A stretch of 64,000 nucleotides of DNA from Rhopalosiphum padi. Lineage: Eukaryota > Arthropoda > Insecta > Hemiptera > Aphididae. Positions within the stretch are counted from its first letter, which is position 1. Each line of letters begins with the position of its first letter. The notes beneath the pieces were generated by a model. It ran no database searches, was not told the origin of the DNA, and worked only from the letters and a program-made list of their open reading frames with translations. The stretch is taken from contig NW_026869996.1 in NCBI RefSeq assembly GCF_020882245.1, positions 5,736,602-5,800,601 of the forward strand, written 5' to 3'. The translations under genes and the position numbers were made by a program. Below, piece by piece: positions 11,101-22,800 of the stretch.

Positions 11101-12210
11101 TTACGTTTTCTGGTGCACCTATGGGGTTATTAACTTAAATCTAACATATAAAAATTGTAATTTAATATATTTAAAAAAACTCTTTTGTTTTAAAGTGAAA
11201 ATTTTTTTTATTTAATTGTAGTGGGAAAAGGGTCAATTATTAAATCTGAGCGGAAATTGATATATTTTACCCCTAGAACGTTAAATTACGTTTTCTGGTG
11301 TACCTATGGGGTTATTAACTTAAATCTAACATATAAAAATTGTATTAAAGTATATTTAATAAAACCATGCAGATTTTAAGTGAAAATTTCATTTATTTAA
11401 CTAAAGTGGGAAGATGGTGAATTTTTAAATCTGAGCGGAAATTGAAATATTTTACCCCTAGAACGTTAAATTACGTTTTCTGGTGCACCTATGGGGTTAT
11501 TAACTTAAATCTAATATTTAAAAATTGTAATTTAATATATTTAAAAAAACTCTTTAGTTTTAAAGTGAAAATTTCATTTATTTAACTAAAGTGGGAAGAT
11601 GGTGAATTTTTAAATCTGAGCGGAAATTGAAATATTTTACCCCTAGAACGTTAAATTACGTTTTCTGGTGCACCTATGGGGTTATTAACTTAAATCTAAT
11701 ATTTAAAAATTGTAATTTTATATATTTAAAAAAACTCTTTAGTTTTAAAGTGAAAATTTCATTTATTTAACTAAAGTGAGAAGATGGTGAATTTTTAAAT
11801 CTGAGCGGAAATTGAAATATTTTACCCCTAGAACGTTAAATTACGTTTACTGGTGTACCTATGGGGTTATTAACTTAAATCTAACATATAAAAATTGTAA
11901 TTAAGTATATTAAATAAAACTATGCAGATTTTAAGTGAAAATTTAATTTATTTAATTGTAGTGGGAAAAGGGTCAATTATTAAATCTGAGCGGAAATTGA
12001 AATATTTTACCCCTAGAACGTAAAATTACGTTTTCCTGTGCACCTATGGAGTTATTAACTTAAATCTAACATATAAAAATTGTATTTAAGTATATTTAAT
12101 AAAACCATGCAGATTTTAAGTGAAAATTTCATTTATTTAACTAAAGTGGGAAGATGGTCAATTTTTAAATCTGAGCGGAAATTGAAATATTTTACCCCTA
12201 GAACGTTAAA
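11101..12210 (+). repeat. Six-monomer higher-order repeat, copy 1 (1110 bp)
   Basis: Order: CTCTTTTG monomer, A with TGTATTAAAG (11286), B/A chimera (11471), B/A chimera with GTGAGAAGATGG (11656), C (11841), and A beginning TTACGTTTTCCTGTGCACC (12026). These private changes (TATTAAAG, GTGAGAAG, TTCCTGTG) all recur 1110 bp downstream. Confidence 0.92.
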
Positions 12211-13320
12211 TTACGTTTTCTGGTGCACCTATGGGGTTATTAACTTAAATCTAACATATAAAAATTGTAATTTAATATATTTAAAAAAACTCTTTTGTTT
12301 TAAAGTGAAAATTTTTTTTATTTAATTGTAGTGGGAAAAGGGTCAATTATTAAATCTGAGCGGAAATTGATATATTTTACCCCTAGAACGTTAAATTACG
12401 TTTTCTGGTGTACCTATGGGGTTATTAACTTAAATCTAACATATAAAAATTGTATTAAAGTATATTTAATAAAACCATGCAGATTTTAAGTGAAAATTTC
12501 ATTTATTTAACTAAAGTGGGAAGATGGTGAATTTTTAAATCTGAGCGGAAATTGAAATATTTTACCCCTAGAACGTTAAATTACGTTTTCTGGTGCACCT
12601 ATGGGGTTATTAACTTAAATCTAATATTTAAAAATTGTAATTTAATATATTTAAAAAAACTCTTTAGTTTTAAAGTGAAAATTTCATTTATTTAACTAAA
12701 GTGGGAAGATGGTGAATTTTTAAATCTGAGCGGAAATTGAAATATTTTACCCCTAGAACGTTAAATTACGTTTTCTGGTGCACCTATGGGGTTATTAACT
12801 TAAATCTAATATTTAAAAATTGTAATTTTATATATTTAAAAAAACTCTTTAGTTTTAAAGTGAAAATTTCATTTATTTAACTAAAGTGAGAAGATGGTGA
12901 ATTTTTAAATCTGAGCGGAAATTGAAATATTTTACCCCTAGAACGTTAAATTACGTTTACTGGTGTACCTATGGGGTTATTAACTTAAATCTAACATATA
13001 AAAATTGTAATTAAGTATATTAAATAAAACTATGCAGATTTTAAGTGAAAATTTAATTTATTTAATTGTAGTGGGAAAAGGGTCAATTATTAAATCTGAG
13101 CGGAAATTGAAATATTTTACCCCTAGAACGTAAAATTACGTTTTCCTGTGCACCTATGGAGTTATTAACTTAAATCTAACATATAAAAATTGTATTTAAG
13201 TATATTTAATAAAACCATGCAGATTTTAAGTGAAAATTTCATTTATTTAACTATAGTGGGAAGATGGTCAATTTTTAAATCTGAGCGGAAATTGAAATAT
13301 TTTACCCCTAGAACGTTAAA
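12211..13320 (+). repeat. Six-monomer higher-order repeat, copy 2 (1110 bp)
   Basis: Same six monomers as the preceding unit, with TATTAAAG, GTGAGAAG (near 12887) and TTCCTGTG (13146) at the same offsets. The final monomer differs in having ACTATAGTGGG. It is followed not by the start of the unit but by another GTGAGAAG chimera (13321), so the third round is truncated. Confidence 0.92.
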
Positions 13321-15540
13321 TTACGTTTTCTGGTGCACCTATGGGGTTATTAACTTAAATCTAATATTTAAAAATTGTAATTTTATATATTTAAAAAAAC
13401 TCTTTAGTTTTAAAGTGAAAATTTCATTTATTTAACTAAAGTGAGAAGATGGTGAATTTTTAAATCTGAGCGGAAATTGAAATATTTTACCCCTAGAACG
13501 TTAAATTACGTTTACTGGTGTACCTATGGGGTTATTAACTTAAATCTAACATATAAAAATTGTAATTAAGTATATTAAATAAAACTATGCAGATTTTAAG
13601 TGAAAATTTAATTTATTTAATTGTAGTGGGAAGATGGTGAATTTTTAAATCTGAGCGGAAATTGAAATATTTTACCCCTAGAACGTTAAATTACGTTTTC
13701 TGGTGCACCTATGGGGTTATTAACTTAAATCTAACATATAAAAATTGTATTTAAGTATATTTAATAAAACCATGCAGATTTTAAGTGAAAATCTCATTTA
13801 TTTAACTAAAGTGGGAAGATGGTGAATTTTTAAATCTGAGCGGAAATTGAAATATTTTACCCCTAGAACGTTAAATTACGTTTTCTGGTGCACCTATGGG
13901 GTTATTAACTTAAATCTAACATATAAAAATTGTATTAAAGTATATTTAATAAAACCATGCAGATTTTAAGTGAAAATTTCATTTATTTAACTAATGTGGG
14001 AAGATGGTGAATTTTTAAATCTGAGCGGAAATTGAAATATTTTACCCCTAGAACGTTAAATTACGTTTTCTGGTGCACCTATGGGGTTATTAACTTAAAT
14101 CTAATATTTAAAAATTGTAATTTTATATATTTAAAAAAACTCTTTAGTTTTAAAGTGAAAATTTCATTTATTTAACTAAAGTGGGAAGATGGTGAATTTT
14201 TAAATCTGAGCGGAAATTGAAATATTTTACCCCTAGAACGTTAAATTACGTTTACTGGTGTACCTATGGGGTTATTAACTTAAATCTAACATATAAAAAT
14301 TGTAATTAAGTATATTAAATAAAACTATGCAGATTTTAAGTGAAAATTTAATTTATTTAATTGTAGTGGGAAAAGGGTCAATTATTAAATCTGAGCGGAA
14401 ATTGAAATATTTTACCCCTAGAACGTTAAATTACGTTTTCTGGTGCACCTATGGAGTTATTAACTTAAGTCTAACATATAAAAATTGTATTTAAGTATAT
14501 TTAATAAAACCATGCAGATTTTAAGTGAAAATTTCATTTATTTAACTATAGTGGGAAGATGGTCAATTTTTAAATCTGAGCGGAAATTGAAATATTTTAC
14601 CCCTAGAACGTTAAATTACGTTTTCTGGTGCACCTATGGGGTTATTAACTTAAATCTAACATATAAAAATTGTATTTAAGTATATTTAATAAAACCATGC
14701 AGATTTTAAGTGAAAATTTCATTTATTTAACTAAAGTGGGAAGATGGTGAATTTTTAAATCTGAGCGGAAATTGAAATATTTTACCCCTAGAACGTTAAA
14801 TTACGTTTTCTGGTGCACCTATGGGGTTATTAACTTAAATCTTATATTTAAAAATTGTAATTTAATATATTTAAAAAAACTCTTTAGTTTTAAAGTGAAA
14901 ATTTTTTTTATTTAACTGTATTGGGAAAAGGGTCAATTATTAAATCTGAGCGGAAATTGATATATTTTACCCCTAGAACGTTAAATTACGTTTTCTGGTG
15001 TACCTATGGGGTTATTAACTTAAATCTAACATATAAAAATTGTATTTAAGTATATTTAATAAAACCATGCAGATTTTAAGTGAAAATTTCATTTATTTAA
15101 CTAAAGTGGGAAGATGGTGAATTTTTAAATCTGAGCGGAAATTGAAATATTTTACCCCTAGAACGTTAAATTACGTTTTCTGGTGCACCTATTGGGTTAT
15201 TAACTTAAATCTAATATTTAAAAATTGTAATTTAATATATTTAAAAAAACTCATTAGTTTTAAAGTGAAAATTTCATTTATTTAACTAAAGTGGGAAGAT
15301 GGTCAATTTTTAAATCTGAGCGGAAATTGAAATATTTTACCCCTAGAACGTTAAATTACGTTTTCTGGTGCACCTATGGGGTTATTAACTTAAATCTAAC
15401 ATATAAAAATTGTAATTTAATATATTTAAAAAAACTCTTTTGTTTTAAAGTGAAAATTTTTTTTATTTAATTGTATTAGGAAAAGGGTCAATTATTAAAT
15501 CTGAGCGGAAATTGATATATTTTACCCCTAGAACGTTAAA
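13321..15540 (+). repeat. Mixed monomers bridging two higher-order domains
   Basis: Twelve monomers still in exact 185-bp register. The first two (13321 GTGAGAAG chimera, 13506 type C with a type A end) repeat monomers of the six-monomer unit. From 14246 the order C, A with ACTATAG, A, B, A, ATTGGG, CTCTTTTG anticipates the five-monomer series starting at 15541. The B and following A at 14801-15170 are an extra pair relative to that series. Private changes include AATCTCATTTA near 13792 and AACTAATGTGGG near 13991. Confidence 0.8.
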
Positions 15541-16469
15541 TTACGTTTACTGGTGTACCTATGGGGTTATTAACTTAAATCTAACATATAAAAATTGTAA
15601 TTAAGTATATTAAATAAAACTATGCAGATTTTAAGTGAAAATTTAATTTATTTAATTGTAGTGGGAAAAGGGTCAATTATTAAATCTGAGCGGAAATTGA
15701 AATATTTTACCCCTAGAACGTTAAATTACGTTTTCTGGTGCACCTATGGAGTTATTAACTTAAATCTAACATATAAAAATTGTATTTAAGTATATTTAAT
15801 AAAACCATGCAGATTTTAAGTGAAAATTTTCATTTATTTAACTATAGTGGGAAGATGGTCAATTTTTAAATCTGAGCGGAAATTGAAATATTTTACCCCT
15901 AGAACGTTAAATTACGTTTTCTGGTGCACCTATGGGGTTATTAACTTAAATCTAACATATAAAAAATTGTATTTAAGTATATTTAATAAAACCATGCAGA
16001 TTTTAAGTGAAAATTTCATTTATTTAACTAAAGTGGGAAGATGGTGAATTTTTAAATCTGAGCGGAAATTGAAATATTTTACCCCTAGAACGTTAAATTA
16101 CGTTTTCTGGTGCACCTATTGGGTTATTAACTTAAATCTAATATTTAAAAATTGTAATTTAATATATTTAAAAAAAACTCATTAGTTTTAAAGTGAAAAT
16201 TTCATTTATTTAACTAAAGTGGGAAGATGGTCAATTTTTAAATCTGAGCGGAAATTGAAATATTTTACCCCTAGAACGTTAAATTACGTTTTCTGGTGCA
16301 CCTATGGGGTTATTAACTTAAATCTAACATATAAAAATTGTAATTTAATATATTTAAAAAAACTCTTTTGTTTTAAAGTGAAAATTTTTTTTATTTAATT
16401 GTATTGGGAAAAGGGTCAATTATTAAATCTGAGCGGAAATTGATATATTTTTACCCCTAGAACGTTAAA
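15541..16469 (+). repeat. Five-monomer unit (C, A, A, ATTGGG, CTCTTTTG)
   Basis: Five monomers occupying 929 bp instead of 925 because of homopolymer insertions near 15830, 15962, 16170 and 16450. The order equals 14246-15540 minus two monomers, and the next type C monomer starts at 16470. This unit marks the onset of the insertion-rich zone. Confidence 0.82.
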
Positions 16470-18696
16470 TTACGTTTACTGGTGTACCTATGGGGTTATT
16501 AACTTAAATCTAACATATAAAAATTGTAATTAAGTATATTAAATAAAACTATGCAGATTTTAAGTGAAAATTTAATTTATTTAATTGTAGTGGGAAAAGG
16601 GTCAATTATTAAATCTGAGCGGAAATTGAAATATTTTACCCCTAGAACGTTAAATTACGTTTTCTGGTGCACCTATGGAGTTATTAACTTAAATCTAACA
16701 TATAAAAATTGTATTTAAGTATATTTAATAAAACCATGCAGATTTTAAGTGAAAATTTCATTTATTTAACTATAGTGGGAAGATGGTCAATTTTTAAAAT
16801 CTGAGCGGAAATTGAAATATTTTACCCCTAGAACGTTAAATTACGTTTTCTGGTGCACCTATGGGGTTATTAACTTAAATCTAACATATAAAAATTGTAT
16901 TTAAGTATATTTTAATAAAACCATGCAGATTTTAAGTGAAAATTTCATTTATTTAACTAAAGTGGGAAGATGGTGAATTTTTAAATCTGAGCGGAAATTG
17001 AAATATTTTACCCCTAGAACGTTAAATTACGTTTTCTGGTGCACCTATTGGGTTATTAACTTAAATCTAATATTTAAAAATTGTAATTTAATATATTTAA
17101 AAAAAACTCATTAGTTTTAAAGTGAAAATTTCATTTATTTAACTAAAGTGGGAAGATGGTGAATTTTTAAATCTGAGCGGAAATTGAAATATTTTACCCC
17201 TAGACCGTTAAATTACGTTTTCTGGTGCACCTATTGGGTTATTAACTTAAATCTAATATTTAAAAATTGTAATTTAAAATATTTAAAAAAACTCTTTAGT
17301 TTTAAAGTGAAAATTTTTTTTATTTAATTGTATTGAGAAAAGGGTCAATTATTAAATCTGAGCGGAAATTGATATATTTTACCCCTAGAACGTTAAATTA
17401 CGTTTTCTGGTGTACCTATGGGGTTATTAACTTAAATCTAACATATAAAAATTGTATTTAAGTATATTTAATAAAACCATGCAAATTTTAAGTGAAAATT
17501 TCATTTATTTAACTAAAGTGGGAAGATGGTGAATTTTTAAATCTGAGCGGAAATTGAAATATTTTACCCCTAGAACGTTAAATTACGTTTTCTGGTGCAC
17601 CTATGGGGTTATTAACTTAAATATAATGTTTAAAAATTGTAATTTAATATATTTAAAAAAAACTCTTTAGTTTTAAAGTGAAAATTTTTTTTATTTAATT
17701 GTATTGGGAAAAGGGTCAATTATTAAATCTGAGCGGAAATTGATATATTTTACCCCTAGAACGTTAAATAACGTTAACTGGTGTACCTATGGGGTTATTA
17801 ACTTAAATCTAACATATAAAAATTGTATTTAAGTATATTTAATAAAACCATGCAGATTTTAAGTGAAAATTTCATTTTATTTAACTAAAGTGGGAAGATG
17901 GTCAATTTTTAAATCTGAGCGGAAATTGAAATATTTTACCCCTAGAACGTTAAATTACGTTTTCTGGTGCACCTATGGGATTATCAACTTAAATCTAATA
18001 TTTAAAAATTGTAATTTAATATATTTAAAAAAACTCTTTAGTTTTAAAGTGAAAATTTCATTTATTTAACTAAAGTGGGAAGATGGTGAATTTTTAAATC
18101 TGAGCGGAAATTGAAATATTTTACCCCTAGAACGTTAAATTACGTTTTCTGGTGCACCTATGGGGTTATTAACTTAAATCTAATATTTAAAAATTGTAAT
18201 TTAATATATTTAAAAAAACCATGCAGATTTTAAGTGAAAATTTCATTTATTTAACTAAAGTGGGAAGATGGTGAATTTTTAAAATCTGAGCGGAAATTGA
18301 AATATTTTACCCCTAGAACGTTAAATTACGTTTTCTGGTGCACCTATTGGGTTATTAACTTAAATCTAATATTTAAAAATTGTAATTTAATATATTTAAA
18401 AAAACTCATTAGTTTTAAAGTGAAAATTTCATTTATTTAACTAAAGTGGGAAGATGGTCAATTTTTAAATCTGAGCGGAAATTGAAATATTTTACCCCTA
18501 GAACGTTAAATTACGTTTTCTGGTGCACCTATGGGGTTATTAACTTAAATCTAACATATAAAAATTGTAATTTAATATATTTAAAAAAAACTCTTTTGTT
18601 TTAAAGTGAAAATTTTTTTTATTTAATTGTATTGGGAAAAGGGTCAATTATTAAATCTGAGCGGAAATTGATATATTTTACCCCTAGAACGTTAAA
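16470..18696 (+). repeat. Twelve-monomer higher-order repeat, copy 1 (about 2.2 kb)
   Basis: Starts with a type C monomer, then A with ACTATAG, A, ATTGGG, a second ATTGGG whose junction reads GACCGTT (17206) and whose middle reads TTTAAAATATTT and TTGTATTGAG. Next come an A with CCATGCAAATT, a B with ATAATGTTTA, and an A starting ACGTTAACTGG (17771). A chimera near 18190-18240 joins B sequence directly to CCATGCAG. It ends with ATTGGG and CTCTTTTG monomers. The length exceeds 12 x 185 by 7 bp. Confidence 0.8.
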
Positions 18697-20190
18697 TTAC
18701 GTTTACTGGTGTACCTATGGGGTTATTAACTTAAATCTAACATATAAAAATTGTAATTAAGTATATTAAATAAAACTATGCAGATTTTAAGTGAAAATTT
18801 AATTTATTTAATTGTAGTGGGAAAAGGGTCAATTATTAAATCTGAGCGGAAATTGAAAATATTTTACCCCTAGAACGTTAAATTACGTTTTCTGGTGCAC
18901 CTATGGAGTTATTAACTTAAATCTAACATATAAAAATTGTATTTAAGTATATTTAATAAAACCATGCAGATTTTAAGTGAAAATTTCATTTATTTAACTA
19001 TAGTGGGAAGATGGTCAATTTTTAAATCTGAGCGGGAAATTGAAATATTTTACCCCTAGAACGTTAAATTACGTTTTCTGGTGCACCTATGGGGTTATTA
19101 ACTTAAATCTAACATATAAAAATTGTATTTAAGTATATTTAATAAAACCATGCAGATTTTAAGTGAAAAATTTCATTTATTTAACTAAAGTGGGAAGATG
19201 GTGAATTTTTAAATCTGAGCGGAAATTGAAATATTTTACCCCTAGAACGTTAAATTACGTTTTCTGGTGCACCTATTGGGTTATTAACTTAAATCTAATA
19301 TTTAAAAATTGTAATTTAATATATTTAAAAAAACTCATTAGTTTTAAAGTGAAAATTTCATTTATTTAACTAAAGTGGGAAGATGGTGAATTTTTAAATC
19401 TGAGCGGAAAATTGAAATATTTTACCCCTAGACCGTTAAATTACGTTTTCTGGTGCACCTATTGGGTTATTAACTTAAATCTAATATTTAAAAATTGTAA
19501 TTTAAAATATTTAAAAAAACTCTTTAGTTTTAAAGTGAAAATTTTTTTTATTTAATTGTATTGAGAAAAGGGTCAATTATTAAATCTGAGCGGAAATTGA
19601 TATATTTTACCCCCTAGAACGTTAAATTACGTTTTCTGGTGTACCTATGGGGTTATTAACTTAAATCTAACATATAAAAATTGTATTTAAGTATATTTAA
19701 TAAAACCATGCAAATTTTTAAGTGAAAATTTCATTTATTTAACTAAAGTGGGAAGATGGTGAATTTTTAAATCTGAGCGGAAATTGAAATATTTTTACCC
19801 CTAGAACGTTAAATTACGTTTTCTGGTGCACCTATGGGGTTATTAACTTAAATCTAATATTTAAAAATTGTAATTTAATATATTTAAAAAAACTCTTTAG
19901 TTTTAAAGTGAAAATTTTTTTTATTTAATTGTATTGGGAAAAGGGTCAATTATTAAATCTGAGCGGAAATTGATATATTTTACCCCTAGAACGTTAAATT
20001 ACGTTTTCTGGTGTACCTATGGGGTTATTAACTTAAATCTAACATATAAAAATTGTATTTAAGTATATTTAATAAAACCATGCAGATTTTAAGTGAAAAT
20101 TTCATTTATTTAACTAAAGTGGGAAGATGGTGAATTTTTAAATCTGAGCGGAGAAATTGAAATATTTTTACCCCTTAGAACGTTAAATTA
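18697..20190 (+). repeat. Twelve-monomer higher-order repeat, copy 2 (partial)
   Basis: The first seven or so monomers repeat 16470 onward, with the same private changes: GACCGTT near 19432, TTTAAAATATTT and TTGTATTGAG near 19502-19565, and CCATGCAAATT near 19706. The order then departs, with two B/A pairs in place of the ACGTTAACTGG monomer. Extra single bases lengthen several homopolymers relative to copy 1. Confidence 0.78.
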
Positions 20191-22800
20191 CGTTTTCTGG
20201 TGCACCTATGGGGTTATCAACTTAAATCTAATATTTAAAAATTGTAATTTAATATATTTAAAAAAACTCTTTAGTTTTAAAGTGAAAAATTTCATTTATT
20301 TAACTAAAGTGGGAAGATGGTGAATTTTTAAATCTGAGCGGAAATTGAAATATTTTACCCCTAGAACGTTAAATTACGTTTTCTGGTGCACCTATGGGGT
20401 TATTAACTTAAATCTAATATTTAAAAATTGTAATTTTATATATTTAAAAAAACTCTTTAGTTTTAAAGTGAAAATTTCATTTATTTAACTAAAGTGGGAA
20501 GATGGTGAATTTTTAAATCTGAGCGGAAATTGAAATATTTTTACCCCTAGAACGTTAAATTACGTTTTCTGGTGCACCTATGGGGTTATTAACTTAAATA
20601 TAATGTTTAAAAATTGTAATTTAATATATTTAAAAAAACTCTTTAGTTTTAAAGTGAAAAATTTTTTTTATTTAATTGTATTGGGAAAAGGGTCAATTAT
20701 TAAATCTGAGCGGAAATTGATATATTTTACCCCTAGAACGTTAAATTACGTTAACTGGTGTACCTATGGGGTTATTAACTTAAATCTAACATATAAAAAA
20801 TTGTATTTAAGTATATTTAATAAAACCATGCAGATTTTAAGTGAAAATTTCATTTATTTAACTAAAGTGGGAAGATGGTCAATTTTTAAATCTGAGCGGA
20901 AATTGAAATATTTTACCCCTAGAACGTTAAATTACGTTTTCTGGTGCACCTATGGGGTTATCAACTTAAATCTAATATTTAAAAAATTGTAATTTAATAT
21001 ATTTAAAAAAACTCTTTAGTTTTAAAGTGAAAATTTCATTTATTTAACTAAAGTGGGAAGATGGTGAATTTTTAAATCTGAGCGGAAATTGAAATATTTT
21101 ACCCCTAGAACGTTAAATTACGTTTTCTGGTGCACCTATGGGGTTATTAACTTAAATCTAATATTTAAAAATTGTAATTTAATATATTTAAAAAAACTCT
21201 TTAGTTTTAAAGTGAAAATTTTTTTTTATTTAATTGTATTGGGAAAAGGGTCAATTATTAAATCTGAGCGGAAATTGATATATTTTACCCCTAGAACGTT
21301 AAATTACGTTTTCTGGTGTACCTATGGGGTTATTAACTTAAATCTAACATATAAAAATTGTATTTAAGTATATTTAATAAAACCTTGCAGATTTTAAGTG
21401 AAAAATTTCATTTATTTAACTAAAGTGGGAAGATGGTGAATTTTTAAATCTGAGCGGAAATTGAAATATTTTACCCCTAGAACGTTAAATTACGTTTTCT
21501 GGTGCACCTATGGGGTTATTAACTTAAATCTAATATTTAAAAATTGTAATTTAATATATTTAAAAAAACTCTTTAGTTTTTAAAGTGAAAATTTTTTTTA
21601 TTTAATTGTATTGGGAAAAGGGGTCAATTATTAAATCTGAGCGGAAATTGATAATATTTTACCCCTAGAACGTTAAATTACGTTTTCTGGTGTACCTATG
21701 GGGTTATTAACTTAAATCTAACATATAAAAATTGTATTTAAGTATATTTAATAAAACCATGCAGATTTTAAGTGAAAATTTCATTTATTTAACTAAAGTG
21801 GGAAGATGGTGAATTTTTAAATCTGAGCGGAAATTGAAATATTTTTACCCCTAGAACGTTAAATTACGTTTTCTGGTGCACCTATTGGGTTGTTAACTTA
21901 AATCTAATATTTAAAAATTGTAATTTAATATATTTAAAAAAACTCATTAGTTTTAAAGTGAAAATTTCATTTATTTAACTAAAGTGGGAAGATGGTCAAT
22001 TTTTAAATCTGAGCGGAAATTGAAATATTTTACCCCTAGAACGTTAAATTACGTTTTCTGGTGCACCTATGGGGTTATCAACTTAAATCTAATATTTAAA
22101 AATTGTAATTTAATATATTTAAAAAAACTCTTTAGTTTTAAAGTGAAAATTTCATTTATTTAACTAAAGTGGGAAGATGGTGAATTTTTAAATCTGAGCG
22201 GAAATTGAAATATTTTACCCCTAGAACGTTAAATTACGTTTTCTGGTGCACCTATGGGGTTATTAACTTAAATCTAATATTTAAAAATTGTAATTTTATA
22301 TATTTAAAAAAACTCTTTAGTTTTAAAGTGAAAATTTCATTTATTTAACTAAAGTGGGAAGATGGTGAATTTTTAAATCTGAGCGGAAATTGAAATATTT
22401 TACCCCTAGAACGTTAAATTACGTTTTCTGGTGCACCTATGGGGTTATTAACTTAAATATAATGTTTAAAAATTGTAATTTAATATATTTAAAAAAACTC
22501 TTTAGTTTTAAAGTGAAAATTTTTTTTATTTAATTGTATTGGGAAAAGGGTCAATTATTAAATCTGAGCGGAAATTGATATATTTTACCCCTAGAACGTT
22601 AAATTACGTTAACTGGTGTACCTATGGGGTTATTAACTTAAATCTAACATATAAAAATTGTATTTAAGTATATTTAATAAAACCATGCAGATTTTAAGTG
22701 AAAATTTCATTTATTTAACTAAAGTGGGAAGATGGTGAATTTTTAAATCTGAGCGGAAATTGAAATATTTTACCCCTAGAACGTTAAATTACGTTTTCTG
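20191..22800 (+). repeat. Four-monomer series repeated at a spacing of about 1.86 kb
   Basis: The series GTTATCAAC chimera, TGTAATTTTATA chimera, ATAATGTTTA type B, ACGTTAACTGG type A occurs once from about 20191 to 20930 and again from about 22050 to 22790. The ACGTTAACTGG sites are at 20749 and 22607. Between them lie alternating B (GATAT ending) and A (GGTGTACC) monomers and one ATTGGG monomer with GGGTTGTTAAC. Many single-base homopolymer extensions are present. Confidence 0.72.

Noticed and set aside
20603..20992. Longest gap-free open frame, 129 codons
   Set aside because: It exists only because single-base homopolymer insertions in the 15.8-26.5 kb zone restore frame between monomers. 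The same monomers elsewhere carry stops.
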